In this document: positions 23,261 through 31,487 of the stretch, one piece after another
Position numbering within the stretch: the stretch's first letter is position 1
How the letters are laid out: the number at the start of each line of letters is the position of its first letter
Source: Methylocystis parvus OBBP
Lineage (GTDB): Bacteria; Pseudomonadota; Alphaproteobacteria; Rhizobiales; Beijerinckiaceae
Assembly (NCBI RefSeq): GCF_027571405.1
Contig: NZ_CP092968.1
Location: 1,922,001-1,986,000, forward strand
Direction: 5' to 3'
DNA length: 64,000 nucleotides
Notes under the pieces: generated by a model
Seen by the model: only the letters and a program-made list of their open reading frames with translations
What the model was told of the DNA's origin: nothing
Database searches by the model: none
Translations under genes and position numbers: made by a program

Positions 23261-25606
23261 ATGAAGAGCGCAGTCAAGAAAGCCTATCTCGCCACCCTAT
23301 TGAGCATCTCCGTCGCCTCCCTTGCGGCGGCCACGGAAGCGAAGCCCGGCGAGCCGCCAGCTTCGAGCGCGACGGTTGAACCTTCCAAGCCCTCCAAGCC
23401 TCATTGGTCCTGGCAACCGGCGCAGGCTCAGTTTCTTCCCAATGTGAACAAGAAAGACTGGGTGCGCTCCCCGCTCGACGCGTTCGTCCTCTCGAAGATC
23501 GAAGGCAAGGGCGTCGCACCGTCGAAAGACGCCGACCGCGCCACTTTCATTCGGCGCGCGACCCTTGACGCCTGGGGATTTGTGCCGACGCCGGAGGAAG
23601 TCGACGCCTTCGTCAACGATACGTCCGCGGACGCATATGAAAAGCTGATCGACCGCCTTCTCGCCTCGCCGCGCTATGGCGAACGCCAGGCGCGTCTGTG
23701 GCTGGACCTCGCGCGCTATGCAGATTCCACGGGCTTCCAGAACGACAATACGCGCCCCAATCTGTTTCGCTATCGCGATTACGTCATCAAGTCGTTCAAC
23801 GAGGACAAGCCCTATTCCCGCTTCCTTCAGGAGCAGATCGCCGGCGACGAGATTGCGCCCGGCGATCAGGAAATTCTGGTCGCGACCGGCTTCCTTGCGG
23901 GCTATCCCGACAACAGCAATTCGCGCGACCTGATCCAGCGCAAATATCAGATCGCCACGGATATCGTCGATACGATCGGCCAGGCGATACTCGGCACGAC
24001 AGTCGGATGCGCGCGCTGCCACAACCACAAGACCGACAAGTTCACGCAGAAGGACTATTACTCGCTGCAGGCGTTTTTCGCGAATACGGCTTTCGAGGAG
24101 AAGGCCCCTGCGAAGAAGGGCGATCAGGAGCTCGCCTATGAGGCGGCCCAGGCTATTTATGACGAGGCGACGAAGGACATCCGGGCCAAGCAGAGGGCGA
24201 TCATAGACAGCGTCCGCGACGCGGCGCTCAAATATCACAAGGAACGTTACCTCACCGACAGCCGCGAATCCATCTTCAAGCCGAAGGAGCAATGGAACGC
24301 GCTCGATCGCTGGGTGAACCATCGTCTCGATGCGGTGACGGACCAGCCGCAGCTCGCCGCCTTCCTGCGCTACGCGGCCGAAGACAAGTCCGCGCCCGAG
24401 CACAACCCCGAAATCGTGCAGAAATTCGAGGAATACCAAAAGCTCACGCGCGAACTCCAGAAATACGCGGACAAAAAGCCCTCGCGCGGCGCGAACACTT
24501 TCACCACGGCGACCGAGCTCGGTCATCCAGACTCGCCGCCGACCTTTATTTTCTTCGGCGGAAATCATGAGAAGCCGCTTGAAGAGGTGCAGCCCGCCTT
24601 CCCGGAAGGGATGACGAGCGAGAAGCCGGACGTCAAGCCGACGGCGACATCTTCCGGCCGCCGCACGGCGCTGGCGAATTGGCTTGCAAGCCCGAGCAAC
24701 CCTCTCACGGCGCGCGTCTTCGTCAATCGCATTTGGAACCAGTATTTCGGCAAGGGCGTCGTCGCGACCGTCTCGGATTTCGGCAAGGCGGGAGACAAGC
24801 CGACCAATCCGGAATTGCTCGACTATCTCGCCGACCGTTTCGTCAAGGACGGATGGAGCGTCAAGAAACTCCACCGCGATATCCTGCTCTCTTCGACCTA
24901 TCGCCAATCCTCCGACTATCGGGAAGAGGTCGCCAAGGTCGATCCGGAGAACAAGCTTCTCGCCGTGTTCCCGCGCAAACGCCTGGAGGCCGAAGAGATT
25001 CGCGACTCGATCCTGCTGGCGTCGGCGAAGCTCAATGGCGAGGTCGGCGGCCCGAGCGTCTTCCCGCCGCTCCCCTCAAATCTCTCGGGGGGAAATAATT
25101 TCAACGCCGATCCGGCCTGGACCACGTCGAAAGATCCCAAAGACTACACCCGTCGAAGCATTTACATCTTCACCCGCCGCAGCCTGCCCTATCCGCTGCT
25201 CGAGACGTTCGACATGGCGAACGCGCAGCAGATTCACAGCAAACGCGACGTGACGACGACTCCGCTTCAAGCGCTGACTCTCTACAACAGCGATCAGGTG
25301 TTTCAGTGGTCGCAGGCGCTGGCCGGACGCGTCATCAACGAAGCAGGCGCCGATGAATCCGCGCGCATCGACCGGCTCTACCAGATCCTCTTCTCGCGCA
25401 AGGCGACCGAAGTGGAGAAGGAGGCGCTTCGCGGCTTCCTCGATCAGCACCAGAAGACGATTGCTCAGAAAGGGGAGGACGGGAAGCTGTCGATCGCCCT
25501 TCCGATCGGCGCCAAGGAAAGACCGACGGATCCGCTCCGCGCCGCCGCCTTTGTCGATCTCGTGCATACGGTCGTGAACTCCAACGACTTCGTCTACCGT
25601 TTCTAA
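23261..25606 (+). CDS. DUF1549/DUF1553 protein with one CxxCH site (planctomycete-type cytochrome family)
   Basis: A 781-aa exported protein (signal peptide to about residue 26). The DUF1549 (PSCyt2) domain spans about 60-290: RATLDAWGFVPTPEEVDAFV, ARLWLDLARYADSTGFQNDN and the heme-type site GCARCHNHK (Cys250, Cys253, His254). DUF1553 fills the C-terminal part: LANWLASPSNPLTARVFVNR, IWNQYFGKG, DGWSVKKLHRDILLSSTYRQ. The family is abundant in Planctomycetes, where it pairs with DUF1501; reactions are unknown. It is the first gene of the redox operon, 31 bases before DUF1501. Confidence 0.9.
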   Translation: MKSAVKKAYLATLLSISVASLAAATEAKPGEPPASSATVEPSKPSKPHWSWQPAQAQFLPNVNKKDWVRSPLDAFVLSKIEGKGVAPSKDADRATFIRRATLDAWGFVPTPEEVDAFVNDTSADAYEKLIDRLLASPRYGERQARLWLDLARYADSTGFQNDNTRPNLFRYRDYVIKSFNEDKPYSRFLQEQIAGDEIAPGDQEILVATGFLAGYPDNSNSRDLIQRKYQIATDIVDTIGQAILGTTVGCARCHNHKTDKFTQKDYYSLQAFFANTAFEEKAPAKKGDQELAYEAAQAIYDEATKDIRAKQRAIIDSVRDAALKYHKERYLTDSRESIFKPKEQWNALDRWVNHRLDAVTDQPQLAAFLRYAAEDKSAPEHNPEIVQKFEEYQKLTRELQKYADKKPSRGANTFTTATELGHPDSPPTFIFFGGNHEKPLEEVQPAFPEGMTSEKPDVKPTATSSGRRTALANWLASPSNPLTARVFVNRIWNQYFGKGVVATVSDFGKAGDKPTNPELLDYLADRFVKDGWSVKKLHRDILLSSTYRQSSDYREEVAKVDPENKLLAVFPRKRLEAEEIRDSILLASAKLNGEVGGPSVFPPLPSNLSGGNNFNADPAWTTSKDPKDYTRRSIYIFTRRSLPYPLLETFDMANAQQIHSKRDVTTTPLQALTLYNSDQVFQWSQALAGRVINEAGADESARIDRLYQILFSRKATEVEKEALRGFLDQHQKTIAQKGEDGKLSIALPIGAKERPTDPLRAAAFVDLVHTVVNSNDFVYRF

Positions 25607-25637
25607 CCGCGCATTCCGCATCGAAAGGACTCTGGCC

Positions 25638-27092
25638 ATGTTGATCAAAACCTCTCGCCGCGAATGGCTGCGCGGCGCCGCCTATGGTCTCGGCGGCTAC
25701 GCGATCAGCGGCGCGTTGCCTGGCGGCGGCTGGTTCGGCGTCCCCGACGCCGACGCCGCCAGCTTTGTCGACCCGCTTGCGCCCAAGGCGCCGCATTTCG
25801 AGCCGAAGGTGAAGTCCGTTATCTGGCTTCACATGGACGGCGCGCCGTCGACGCTCGATCTCTTCGACTATAAGCCCGAGCTCGTCCGGCTCGCCGGGCA
25901 GGAAGTGCCGGAATCATTCCTCAAGGGCATCAAGACGTCGACGCAGGGCGGCGTCGGAAAGCTCTTCGCTTCCAACCGCACCTGGAAGCAATATGGTCAA
26001 AGCGGCGCATGGTTCTCGGATTGGGTTCCGAATATCGCGCAACACGCCGACAAGCTCACCTTTATCAAATCAAGCGTCACCGTCGGCGCGACGCATGACA
26101 TTTCTATCCTCAAGCTCAACACGGGCGATCTGTCGCCCGGCCGCCCGTCGCTCGGCGCCTGGGTCACCTATGCGCTCGGTTCGGCGAATCCGGATCTGCC
26201 GCCCTATGTCGTTCTCTATAGCGGCAAGCGCGAGCCGCGGGCGGGCTCGGTGAACTGGAGCTCCGGCTTCCTGCCCGCCGTCTATCAGGGCACGGCTTTC
26301 CGGCCGGGCGCCCAGCCGATCCTGCATCAGGCGCCGCCCGATCTGATCGGCTTGCAGCAGCAGCGCGAGAGCCTCGATCTCTTGAAGAAACTGAACGATC
26401 TGCGGGCGGAAGCGCATCCGGAGGACACCGAGCTCGAAGCGCGCACGCGCTCCTACGACCTCGCCTACCGAATGGAAGCCACCGCTCCAGAAGCCGTCGA
26501 CCTGTCAAAGGAGACCGACGCAACGAAGGCGCTATACGGACTCAATGACGACGCCAGCAAGGATTACGGCACCGCGCTGCTGCGCGCCCGCCGCCTCGTC
26601 GAACGCGGCGTACGCTTCATCCAGGTGGTCTCGGGTCCGATCGAAGGCTCTGGCGTCGGCGACGACGCGAATTGGGATGCGCATCGCCAACTGGAAAAGA
26701 ACCACGGCATGCACACGCGCGCGGTGGACAAGCCGATCGGCGGCCTCCTTACCGACCTTGCCGAGCGCGGGCTTCTCGATCAGACGCTCGTCATCTGGAC
26801 GTCGGAATTCGGCCGCACGTCCTACGGCCAAAGCGGCGACGGTCGCGACCACAATCCCTGGGGCTATACGCAATGGCTTGCGGGCGGCGGTCTGAAGCAC
26901 GGCTTCACCTATGGCCAGACGGACGAGATCGGACTTAAGACAGTCGAGAACCCGGTCGACACCTACGACATTCATGCGACCGTGCTGCAGCTTCTGGGCC
27001 TCGACCACCTCAAGACGATCTACAAGCGGGCCGGACGCGCCGAACGGCCCACGGTCGTTTACGGCAAGGTCGTCCAGGACGTCCTCGCCTAG
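25638..27092 (+). CDS. Tat-exported DUF1501 protein
   Basis: A 484-aa protein with a Tat signal (SRREWLRGAAYGLGGYAISG). The DUF1501 domain belongs to the alkaline phosphatase/sulfatase superfamily: VIWLHMDGAPSTLDLFDYKP is the metal-binding start and VIWTSEFGRTSYGQSGDGRD with HNPWGYTQW is near the end. Family members are periplasmic and paired with DUF1549/1553 proteins, as here. The substrate is unknown. Given the sulfur genes downstream, a sulfate- or phosphate-ester hydrolase-like activity is conceivable but unproven. Confidence 0.9.
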   Translation: MLIKTSRREWLRGAAYGLGGYAISGALPGGGWFGVPDADAASFVDPLAPKAPHFEPKVKSVIWLHMDGAPSTLDLFDYKPELVRLAGQEVPESFLKGIKTSTQGGVGKLFASNRTWKQYGQSGAWFSDWVPNIAQHADKLTFIKSSVTVGATHDISILKLNTGDLSPGRPSLGAWVTYALGSANPDLPPYVVLYSGKREPRAGSVNWSSGFLPAVYQGTAFRPGAQPILHQAPPDLIGLQQQRESLDLLKKLNDLRAEAHPEDTELEARTRSYDLAYRMEATAPEAVDLSKETDATKALYGLNDDASKDYGTALLRARRLVERGVRFIQVVSGPIEGSGVGDDANWDAHRQLEKNHGMHTRAVDKPIGGLLTDLAERGLLDQTLVIWTSEFGRTSYGQSGDGRDHNPWGYTQWLAGGGLKHGFTYGQTDEIGLKTVENPVDTYDIHATVLQLLGLDHLKTIYKRAGRAERPTVVYGKVVQDVLA

Positions 27093-27100
27093 ACGCGCCG

Positions 27101-27451
27101 ATGAAGTCTCTTTTGCTGTCGAGGCGCCTAAGCCTCACAATCGGACTGGCGGCTCTTGCCGCCAGTCCGTCCGCCCTCGCCGAGCCCGCGCCGACTCAAA
27201 TCAACATCGAGCACTATGCGTTCGGACCACCCGAACTGACGGTCAAAGCCGGAGAAAAAGTTTCGTTCGTCAACAACGATCAGATCCCCCATTCCGTCGT
27301 CGTCCAGGCGCCCAATGGGGAAACATTTCGCTCCAAGGAGCAACTGGACGAAGGCGAAGCCTTCAATGTCGTGTTTTCGACGGCGGGGGAGGCCGCGTAT
27401 TTTTGCGACCTGCATCCGGGGATGAGAGGAAAAATCACGGTGACGAAATGA
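27101..27451 (+). CDS. Periplasmic cupredoxin (type I copper protein)
   Basis: A 116-aa protein with a signal peptide ending SALA. It is a plastocyanin/amicyanin-like electron carrier. The copper ligands fit: His64 (NNDQIPHSV), then Cys102, His105 and Met108 in AAYFCDLHPGMRG. It overlaps the next cytochrome gene (ATGA), so the two are probably redox partners. It lies 9 bases after DUF1501. Confidence 0.9.
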   Translation: MKSLLLSRRLSLTIGLAALAASPSALAEPAPTQINIEHYAFGPPELTVKAGEKVSFVNNDQIPHSVVVQAPNGETFRSKEQLDEGEAFNVVFSTAGEAAYFCDLHPGMRGKITVTK

Positions 27452-27861
27452 TCGAGCTTCTCAAAGCCCCGCGCCTCGATCTGCTTCTCGCCCTCGCGGC
27501 CGTGCTCGCCAGCGCTCCTGTCATCGCTGCGATCGATCTGCGCGATTACGACAACGATCTGATGCGAGATCTGGACAAGACAGTGAAATATTTCGAGCCG
27601 GACATCACCGCGCAAAATTCCGACGCCGCGAGAGAAGATGCGCAGGTTCTGCTCGATGGATTCAAATACACCGAGTCATATTTCACGAAGAAAGGCGCGG
27701 CGGATGCGGTCGAGATTTCCCGTAAGGGCGTGAAGGTCGTCAATGACGTCCTGGCGAATGTCGACGCGAATAATTTCGACGCCGCGGCCGCCGCGGCGCG
27801 AGAGACGCCCAATCTCTGCAAATCCTGTCACGACATCTACAAGCCTCGCCTCGCCCGGTGA
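27448..27861 (+). CDS. Small periplasmic c-type cytochrome
   Basis: A 137-aa protein with an N-terminal hydrophobic export signal (to about residue 28) and one C-terminal heme site, CKSCH (Cys124, Cys127, His128), after a helical bundle. A C-terminal CxxCH in a four-helix protein suggests the cytochrome c'/c-556 fold. The start overlaps the cupredoxin stop. It probably passes electrons within this operon. Confidence 0.85.
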   Translation: MIELLKAPRLDLLLALAAVLASAPVIAAIDLRDYDNDLMRDLDKTVKYFEPDITAQNSDAAREDAQVLLDGFKYTESYFTKKGAADAVEISRKGVKVVNDVLANVDANNFDAAAAAARETPNLCKSCHDIYKPRLAR

Positions 27862-27895
27862 CGCCGCCGACAACGACCAAACACAAGAGCGCTAC

Positions 27896-28786
27896 ATGAC
27901 CCGAAAGACAGCCGCCGATTTCGAACCTGCCGTTCTCCAGACCTTCGATCTTTATGTCCATGGCGACATCGACCGGCGCGGCTTTATCGACCGCGTCGCG
28001 CGACTGGGTCTCGGCGTCGCCGGCGCAACCTCGACTCTCGAAGCGCTCCGGCCGCAATTCGCGGAAGCGGAGCAGGTCAAAACCGACGATCCGCGCATTG
28101 TCGGGCGGGCGGCGGAATTTCCGTCCCCCGACGGCAATGGCGTGGTGAAGGGCTATCTCGTCAAACCCGCCAAGGCTTCCGGAAAGCTCCCCCTCATCCT
28201 CGTCATTCACGAAAATCGCGGCCTCAATCCCCACATCGAAGACATTGCGCGCCGTCTCGCGCTTGCGGATTTCATCGCCTTCGCGCCGGATGGCCTCGCG
28301 CCGCTCGGCGGCTATCCCGGCGACGAAGACAAGGCTCGCGAACTCTTCCAGAAACTCGATCAGGAAAAATTGCGCAAGGACTTCCTCGCCGCCGCCGTCG
28401 CCCTGAAGGCTCTTCCGGACGGCAATGGCAAGGTCGGCGTCGTCGGTTTCTGCTATGGCGGCGGCATCGCCAATTTCCTCGCGACAAGAGTTCCAGATCT
28501 CGGCGCCGCCGTTCCTTTCTATGGAGCCCAGCCCAAGGCGGAAGACGTCAGGAACATCAAGGCGCCTCTGCTCATCCATTATGCCGGCGTCGACGATCGC
28601 ATCAATGGCGGCTGGCCGGCCTACGAGGCCGCGCTGAAGGAAGCGAAGATTTCCTATCAGGCCTTCGTCTATCCGAATGTGCAGCACGGCTTCAACAACG
28701 ACACGACGCCTCGCTACGACGAGACTGCGGCGAAGCTCGCCTGGGGCCGGACTGTCGACTTCTTCAACGCGCATCTGCGCAGCTGA
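27896..28786 (+). CDS. Dienelactone hydrolase family protein
   Basis: A 296-aa alpha/beta hydrolase. The nucleophile is Cys186 in GVVGFCYGGG. The Asp is in HYAGVDDRINGGW and the His in YPNVQHGFNN, matching the Cys-Asp-His triad of dienelactone hydrolases. The N-terminus has RRGFIDRVARLGLGVAGATS, a Tat-like motif without the usual spacing, so export is uncertain. I start at the ATG at 27896; a longer frame upstream overlaps the cytochrome gene. Confidence 0.9.
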   Translation: MTRKTAADFEPAVLQTFDLYVHGDIDRRGFIDRVARLGLGVAGATSTLEALRPQFAEAEQVKTDDPRIVGRAAEFPSPDGNGVVKGYLVKPAKASGKLPLILVIHENRGLNPHIEDIARRLALADFIAFAPDGLAPLGGYPGDEDKARELFQKLDQEKLRKDFLAAAVALKALPDGNGKVGVVGFCYGGGIANFLATRVPDLGAAVPFYGAQPKAEDVRNIKAPLLIHYAGVDDRINGGWPAYEAALKEAKISYQAFVYPNVQHGFNNDTTPRYDETAAKLAWGRTVDFFNAHLRS

Positions 28787-28805
28787 CTCATCGAGGCCTT
28801 CTTCC

Positions 28806-29330
28806 ATGCAAAAATATCTTCTCGTCACGGCCCTCGCGGCCGCGCTCACGGCCAATATCTCGCTCGCCGCCGACGCCACGCCGCCCGCCGCAGCGCCGGC
28901 TCCCGTTGCGGCAGGCCCGGCGCCCGTCACGCCGGCCAACGATCCCGCCTACACATATAAAACCCTCCGCCTCAATCGCGCGGCCTTCGACTCTCTCGCG
29001 TCTCGCCCCGAACAACTCCTCGTCCTGGACATTCGTCGCCCCGACGAACTGATCAAATTCGGCGGCTTCCCGGTCTATCTCAGCGTGCAGACGGCCGATG
29101 TGCAGCGGAGCCTGGGCTCCATTCCGCGCGATCGCCTGATCGTCGTGGTTTCGAACCGCGCGCATCGCGCCGGCGCCGTCGGAGACCTCCTTTCCGGTTA
29201 CGGCTTCCATGTTGTCGGCGCCATCGGCGTGCGCGATTATGAAGATGAAGGCGGAACGCTGACGAAGATCGCGCCGCCCGCGTCTCCCGCGCAGACGGCC
29301 GCCGCCGCGGCCCCCAGCCAGCAGAAATAA
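28806..29330 (+). CDS. Exported rhodanese-like protein lacking the catalytic Cys
   Basis: A 174-aa protein with a signal peptide to about residue 21 and a Pro/Ala-rich linker. The rhodanese-like domain (about 55-155) has LLVLDIRRPDEL and, where active rhodaneses have the persulfide Cys loop (usually YCxxGxR), DRLIVVVSNRAHRAG. Ser116 takes the Cys position, so sulfur transfer is not expected; the domain may bind or sense anions. Low-complexity Ala tail. It sits between dienelactone hydrolase and peroxiredoxin genes. Confidence 0.75.
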   Translation: MQKYLLVTALAAALTANISLAADATPPAAAPAPVAAGPAPVTPANDPAYTYKTLRLNRAAFDSLASRPEQLLVLDIRRPDELIKFGGFPVYLSVQTADVQRSLGSIPRDRLIVVVSNRAHRAGAVGDLLSGYGFHVVGAIGVRDYEDEGGTLTKIAPPASPAQTAAAAAPSQQK

Positions 29331-29341
29331 GGGCTCGAGCG

Positions 29342-29908
29342 ATGAAGACGATTTTCACGCTTATGCTCGTTTCGCTCGGCCTATTCGCCGGTCCGGCGAA
29401 TGCGGCTTTGAAGCCGGGCGATATCGCTCCGCTCTTTAGCGCGCAGGCCGCTCTCGGCGGGAAGGATTTTGACTTCTCGCTTGCGGAAGCGTTGAAGAAA
29501 GGCCCTGTCGTTCTCTATTTCTATCCGAAGTCCTTCACCAAGGGCTGCACGATCGAGGCGCATGAATTCGCCGAGAGCTACGACAATTTCGCCTTAGCCG
29601 GCGCGAGCCTGATCGGCGTCTCCTACGACCCGATCGACATTCAACGCGAATTCTCGACGAAGGAGTGCCGCGACAAATTCCCTGTCGCGGCGGATCCCAA
29701 TCTGAGCGTGATCAGCGCTTACGACGCCAAAAGGCTGAAGCCGAGCGCGAATGGCGATACGGTCGCCGACCGCATTTCCTACGTCATTCTGCCGGATGGA
29801 AAAGTCGGCTACGCGCTGACGGACTCAAATCCAAGCCGCCATGTCGAAGAGACGTTGGCGTTCGTTCGGAAGTGGCGCGAGCTGAAGAAAACCGAGACTC
29901 GCAATTAA
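29342..29908 (+). CDS. Exported peroxiredoxin (AhpC/TSA, BCP-like)
   Basis: A 188-aa protein with a signal peptide ending PANA. The thioredoxin-fold core carries the peroxidatic site YPKSFTKGCTIEAHEF (Cys69). A second Cys109 in STKECRDKF could be the resolving residue. Such enzymes reduce peroxides; periplasmic placement fits protection of the copper and heme proteins in this operon. It starts 11 bases after the rhodanese-like gene. Confidence 0.9.
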   Translation: MKTIFTLMLVSLGLFAGPANAALKPGDIAPLFSAQAALGGKDFDFSLAEALKKGPVVLYFYPKSFTKGCTIEAHEFAESYDNFALAGASLIGVSYDPIDIQREFSTKECRDKFPVAADPNLSVISAYDAKRLKPSANGDTVADRISYVILPDGKVGYALTDSNPSRHVEETLAFVRKWRELKKTETRN

Positions 29909-29935
29909 CGGAAAGATCGATCGGAGCTTATTGAA

Positions 29936-30448
29936 ATGCTGAAACTCTCGTCCCGCGCTCATCTTGTCGGCGTCGCTCTCCTCATTTGCGGCTTGGCGGC
30001 CGCTACGGCGGAAGCGCAGAGCCCGCAGCCCGCGAGCCCGCCCGCCGCCCCGCCTTCCGCCGCCAAACAGGCCGTCGAAAACCGTAAGGCCGCCTATACG
30101 CTGATCGGGAATTACTTCCGCTGGTTCGGCGGCGTGGCCAAGGGGACGATTCCCTATGACGAGGCGGAGGCGACGAAACGGGCGATGCGCATCGCTCTTC
30201 TCTCCGGGATCGTCGAGGACGCGTTCCCCGACGGCTCCAACGCTGGCGAGCCGGAATCGAAGGCGAAGCCCGACGTCTGGAGCAACCGCGCGGACTTCGA
30301 CAAAAAGCTGAAAGACTTCCAGGCGCATGCGCAGGCCCTCGTCGACGCCAACGCGAAAGAGAAGGGTTCGACGGAAGCCTTCAAGGCGGCGGTCGCGACG
30401 CTCGCCGGCGACTGCAAGGGCTGCCATGAAACATACAAGGTGAAATAA
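29936..30448 (+). CDS. Cytochrome c'-like protein
   Basis: A 170-aa protein with a signal peptide ending AEAQ, a Pro/Ala linker and a four-helix domain with a C-terminal heme site CKGCH (Cys160, Cys163, His164), followed by ETYKVK. This is the cytochrome c'/c-556 pattern. These bind gases or carry electrons. It lies just ahead of cytochrome b561 and is the second such cytochrome in the operon. Confidence 0.9.
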   Translation: MLKLSSRAHLVGVALLICGLAAATAEAQSPQPASPPAAPPSAAKQAVENRKAAYTLIGNYFRWFGGVAKGTIPYDEAEATKRAMRIALLSGIVEDAFPDGSNAGEPESKAKPDVWSNRADFDKKLKDFQAHAQALVDANAKEKGSTEAFKAAVATLAGDCKGCHETYKVK

Positions 30449-30472
30449 AGCGTACGAGACGGCGAGGCCCAA

Positions 30473-31219
30473 ATGACAACGTTAGAGAATGACCGCCTTC
30501 CCGCGGCCGCAGCCCATCGCGCGCCCGAACCTCTTCGCAAGGTGTGGGATTTGCCCGTCAGGCTCGTCCACTGGGGCCTCGTCGTCGCGCTTGCAGGCGC
30601 TTATGTCACGAACAAGCTCGGCGCCGGCTATTTCACGCTTCATCTGTTCTTTGGCTATGCGACCATCATCCTCGTGACGTTCCGCATCCTTTGGGGGTTC
30701 GTCGGAACGCGACATGCGCGATTTGCGCATTTCGTGGAAGGGCCGCGCGGCGTCCTGCGTTATGTCAGCGCGGTCGGCCGTGGTCGCCACACGCGCTATG
30801 TCGGCCACAATCCGCTTGGCGCGCTGATGGTCCTGACCTTGCTCGCGCTCGTCGGCGCGCAAGCGGTCCTGGGTCTTTTCGGCGATGACGAGATATTCAA
30901 TTCCGGGCCGTTGGCGGGGCTGGTGACGAAGCAGCAAAGCCTGTTTTTCACATCGCTGCATCGCAAGCTGTTTTACGTGATTCTCGCCGCGGCGGGCCTC
31001 CATGTCGCCGCCGTTCTGGCGCATGTCGCAATCAAGAAGGAGCCGCTGATCCACGCAATGATCCACGGTTCGAAACCGGGCGGTTTGGTCGAGCCGGACG
31101 AAGCGATCACATCTTCACGCGGCCGCCTCGCATTCATTCTCACAGCGGCGATTATTATCGTTCTGGCGGTCGCGCTCCAATTCACGCCGACGTCCACAGC
31201 GGATCTCGCAGCCTTTTAA
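30473..31219 (+). CDS. Cytochrome b561 family protein
   Basis: A 248-aa four-helix membrane protein of the CybB/Ni-Fe hydrogenase b-type cytochrome family: KVWDLPVRLVHWGLVVALAG (His for heme), FTLHLFFGYATIILVTFRIL, ALMVLTLLALVGAQAVLGLF, LHRKLFYVILAAAGLHVAAV. A fifth hydrophobic stretch lies at the C-terminus. It probably links the quinone pool to the periplasmic cytochromes of the operon. Last gene; a terminator follows. Confidence 0.9.
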   Translation: MTTLENDRLPAAAAHRAPEPLRKVWDLPVRLVHWGLVVALAGAYVTNKLGAGYFTLHLFFGYATIILVTFRILWGFVGTRHARFAHFVEGPRGVLRYVSAVGRGRHTRYVGHNPLGALMVLTLLALVGAQAVLGLFGDDEIFNSGPLAGLVTKQQSLFFTSLHRKLFYVILAAAGLHVAAVLAHVAIKKEPLIHAMIHGSKPGGLVEPDEAITSSRGRLAFILTAAIIIVLAVALQFTPTSTADLAAF

Positions 31220-31277
31220 CCATAGTATATGAATAGAGTTTTTAGTAGAAATTTCTTCCCACGCCGAGAGGCCTCCG

Positions 31278-31311
31278 GGGCCGCGATCTTCCTGAAGATC
31301 GCGGCCCTTTT
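31278..31311 (+). terminator. Rho-independent terminator after the redox operon
   Basis: GGGCCGCGATCTTC and GAAGATCGCGGCCC form a perfect 14-bp stem, followed by TTTT. It lies 59 bases after the cytochrome b561 stop and separates that operon from the TonB receptor gene. Confidence 0.9.
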
Positions 31312-31487
31312 CGCCACGACATTACAGTCTTTCCTTTGTTGCAAACGTGCAACAGCAGCTCGACAATCCCGTCGCAGGCGCTCTCATATCCGCGAGTCAG
31401 CAGCCTTCAAACTTGACCGGATTTTATAAATCTACATAGTATATAGATATATTAAAGCTGCTCGCCAGCGATGTTCGGAGTGTCACG

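Noticed and set aside
23297-24907. 536-codon minus-strand open frame
   Set aside because: It is antisense to the DUF1549/DUF1553 gene and has shadow-like Arg/Gly/Val composition.
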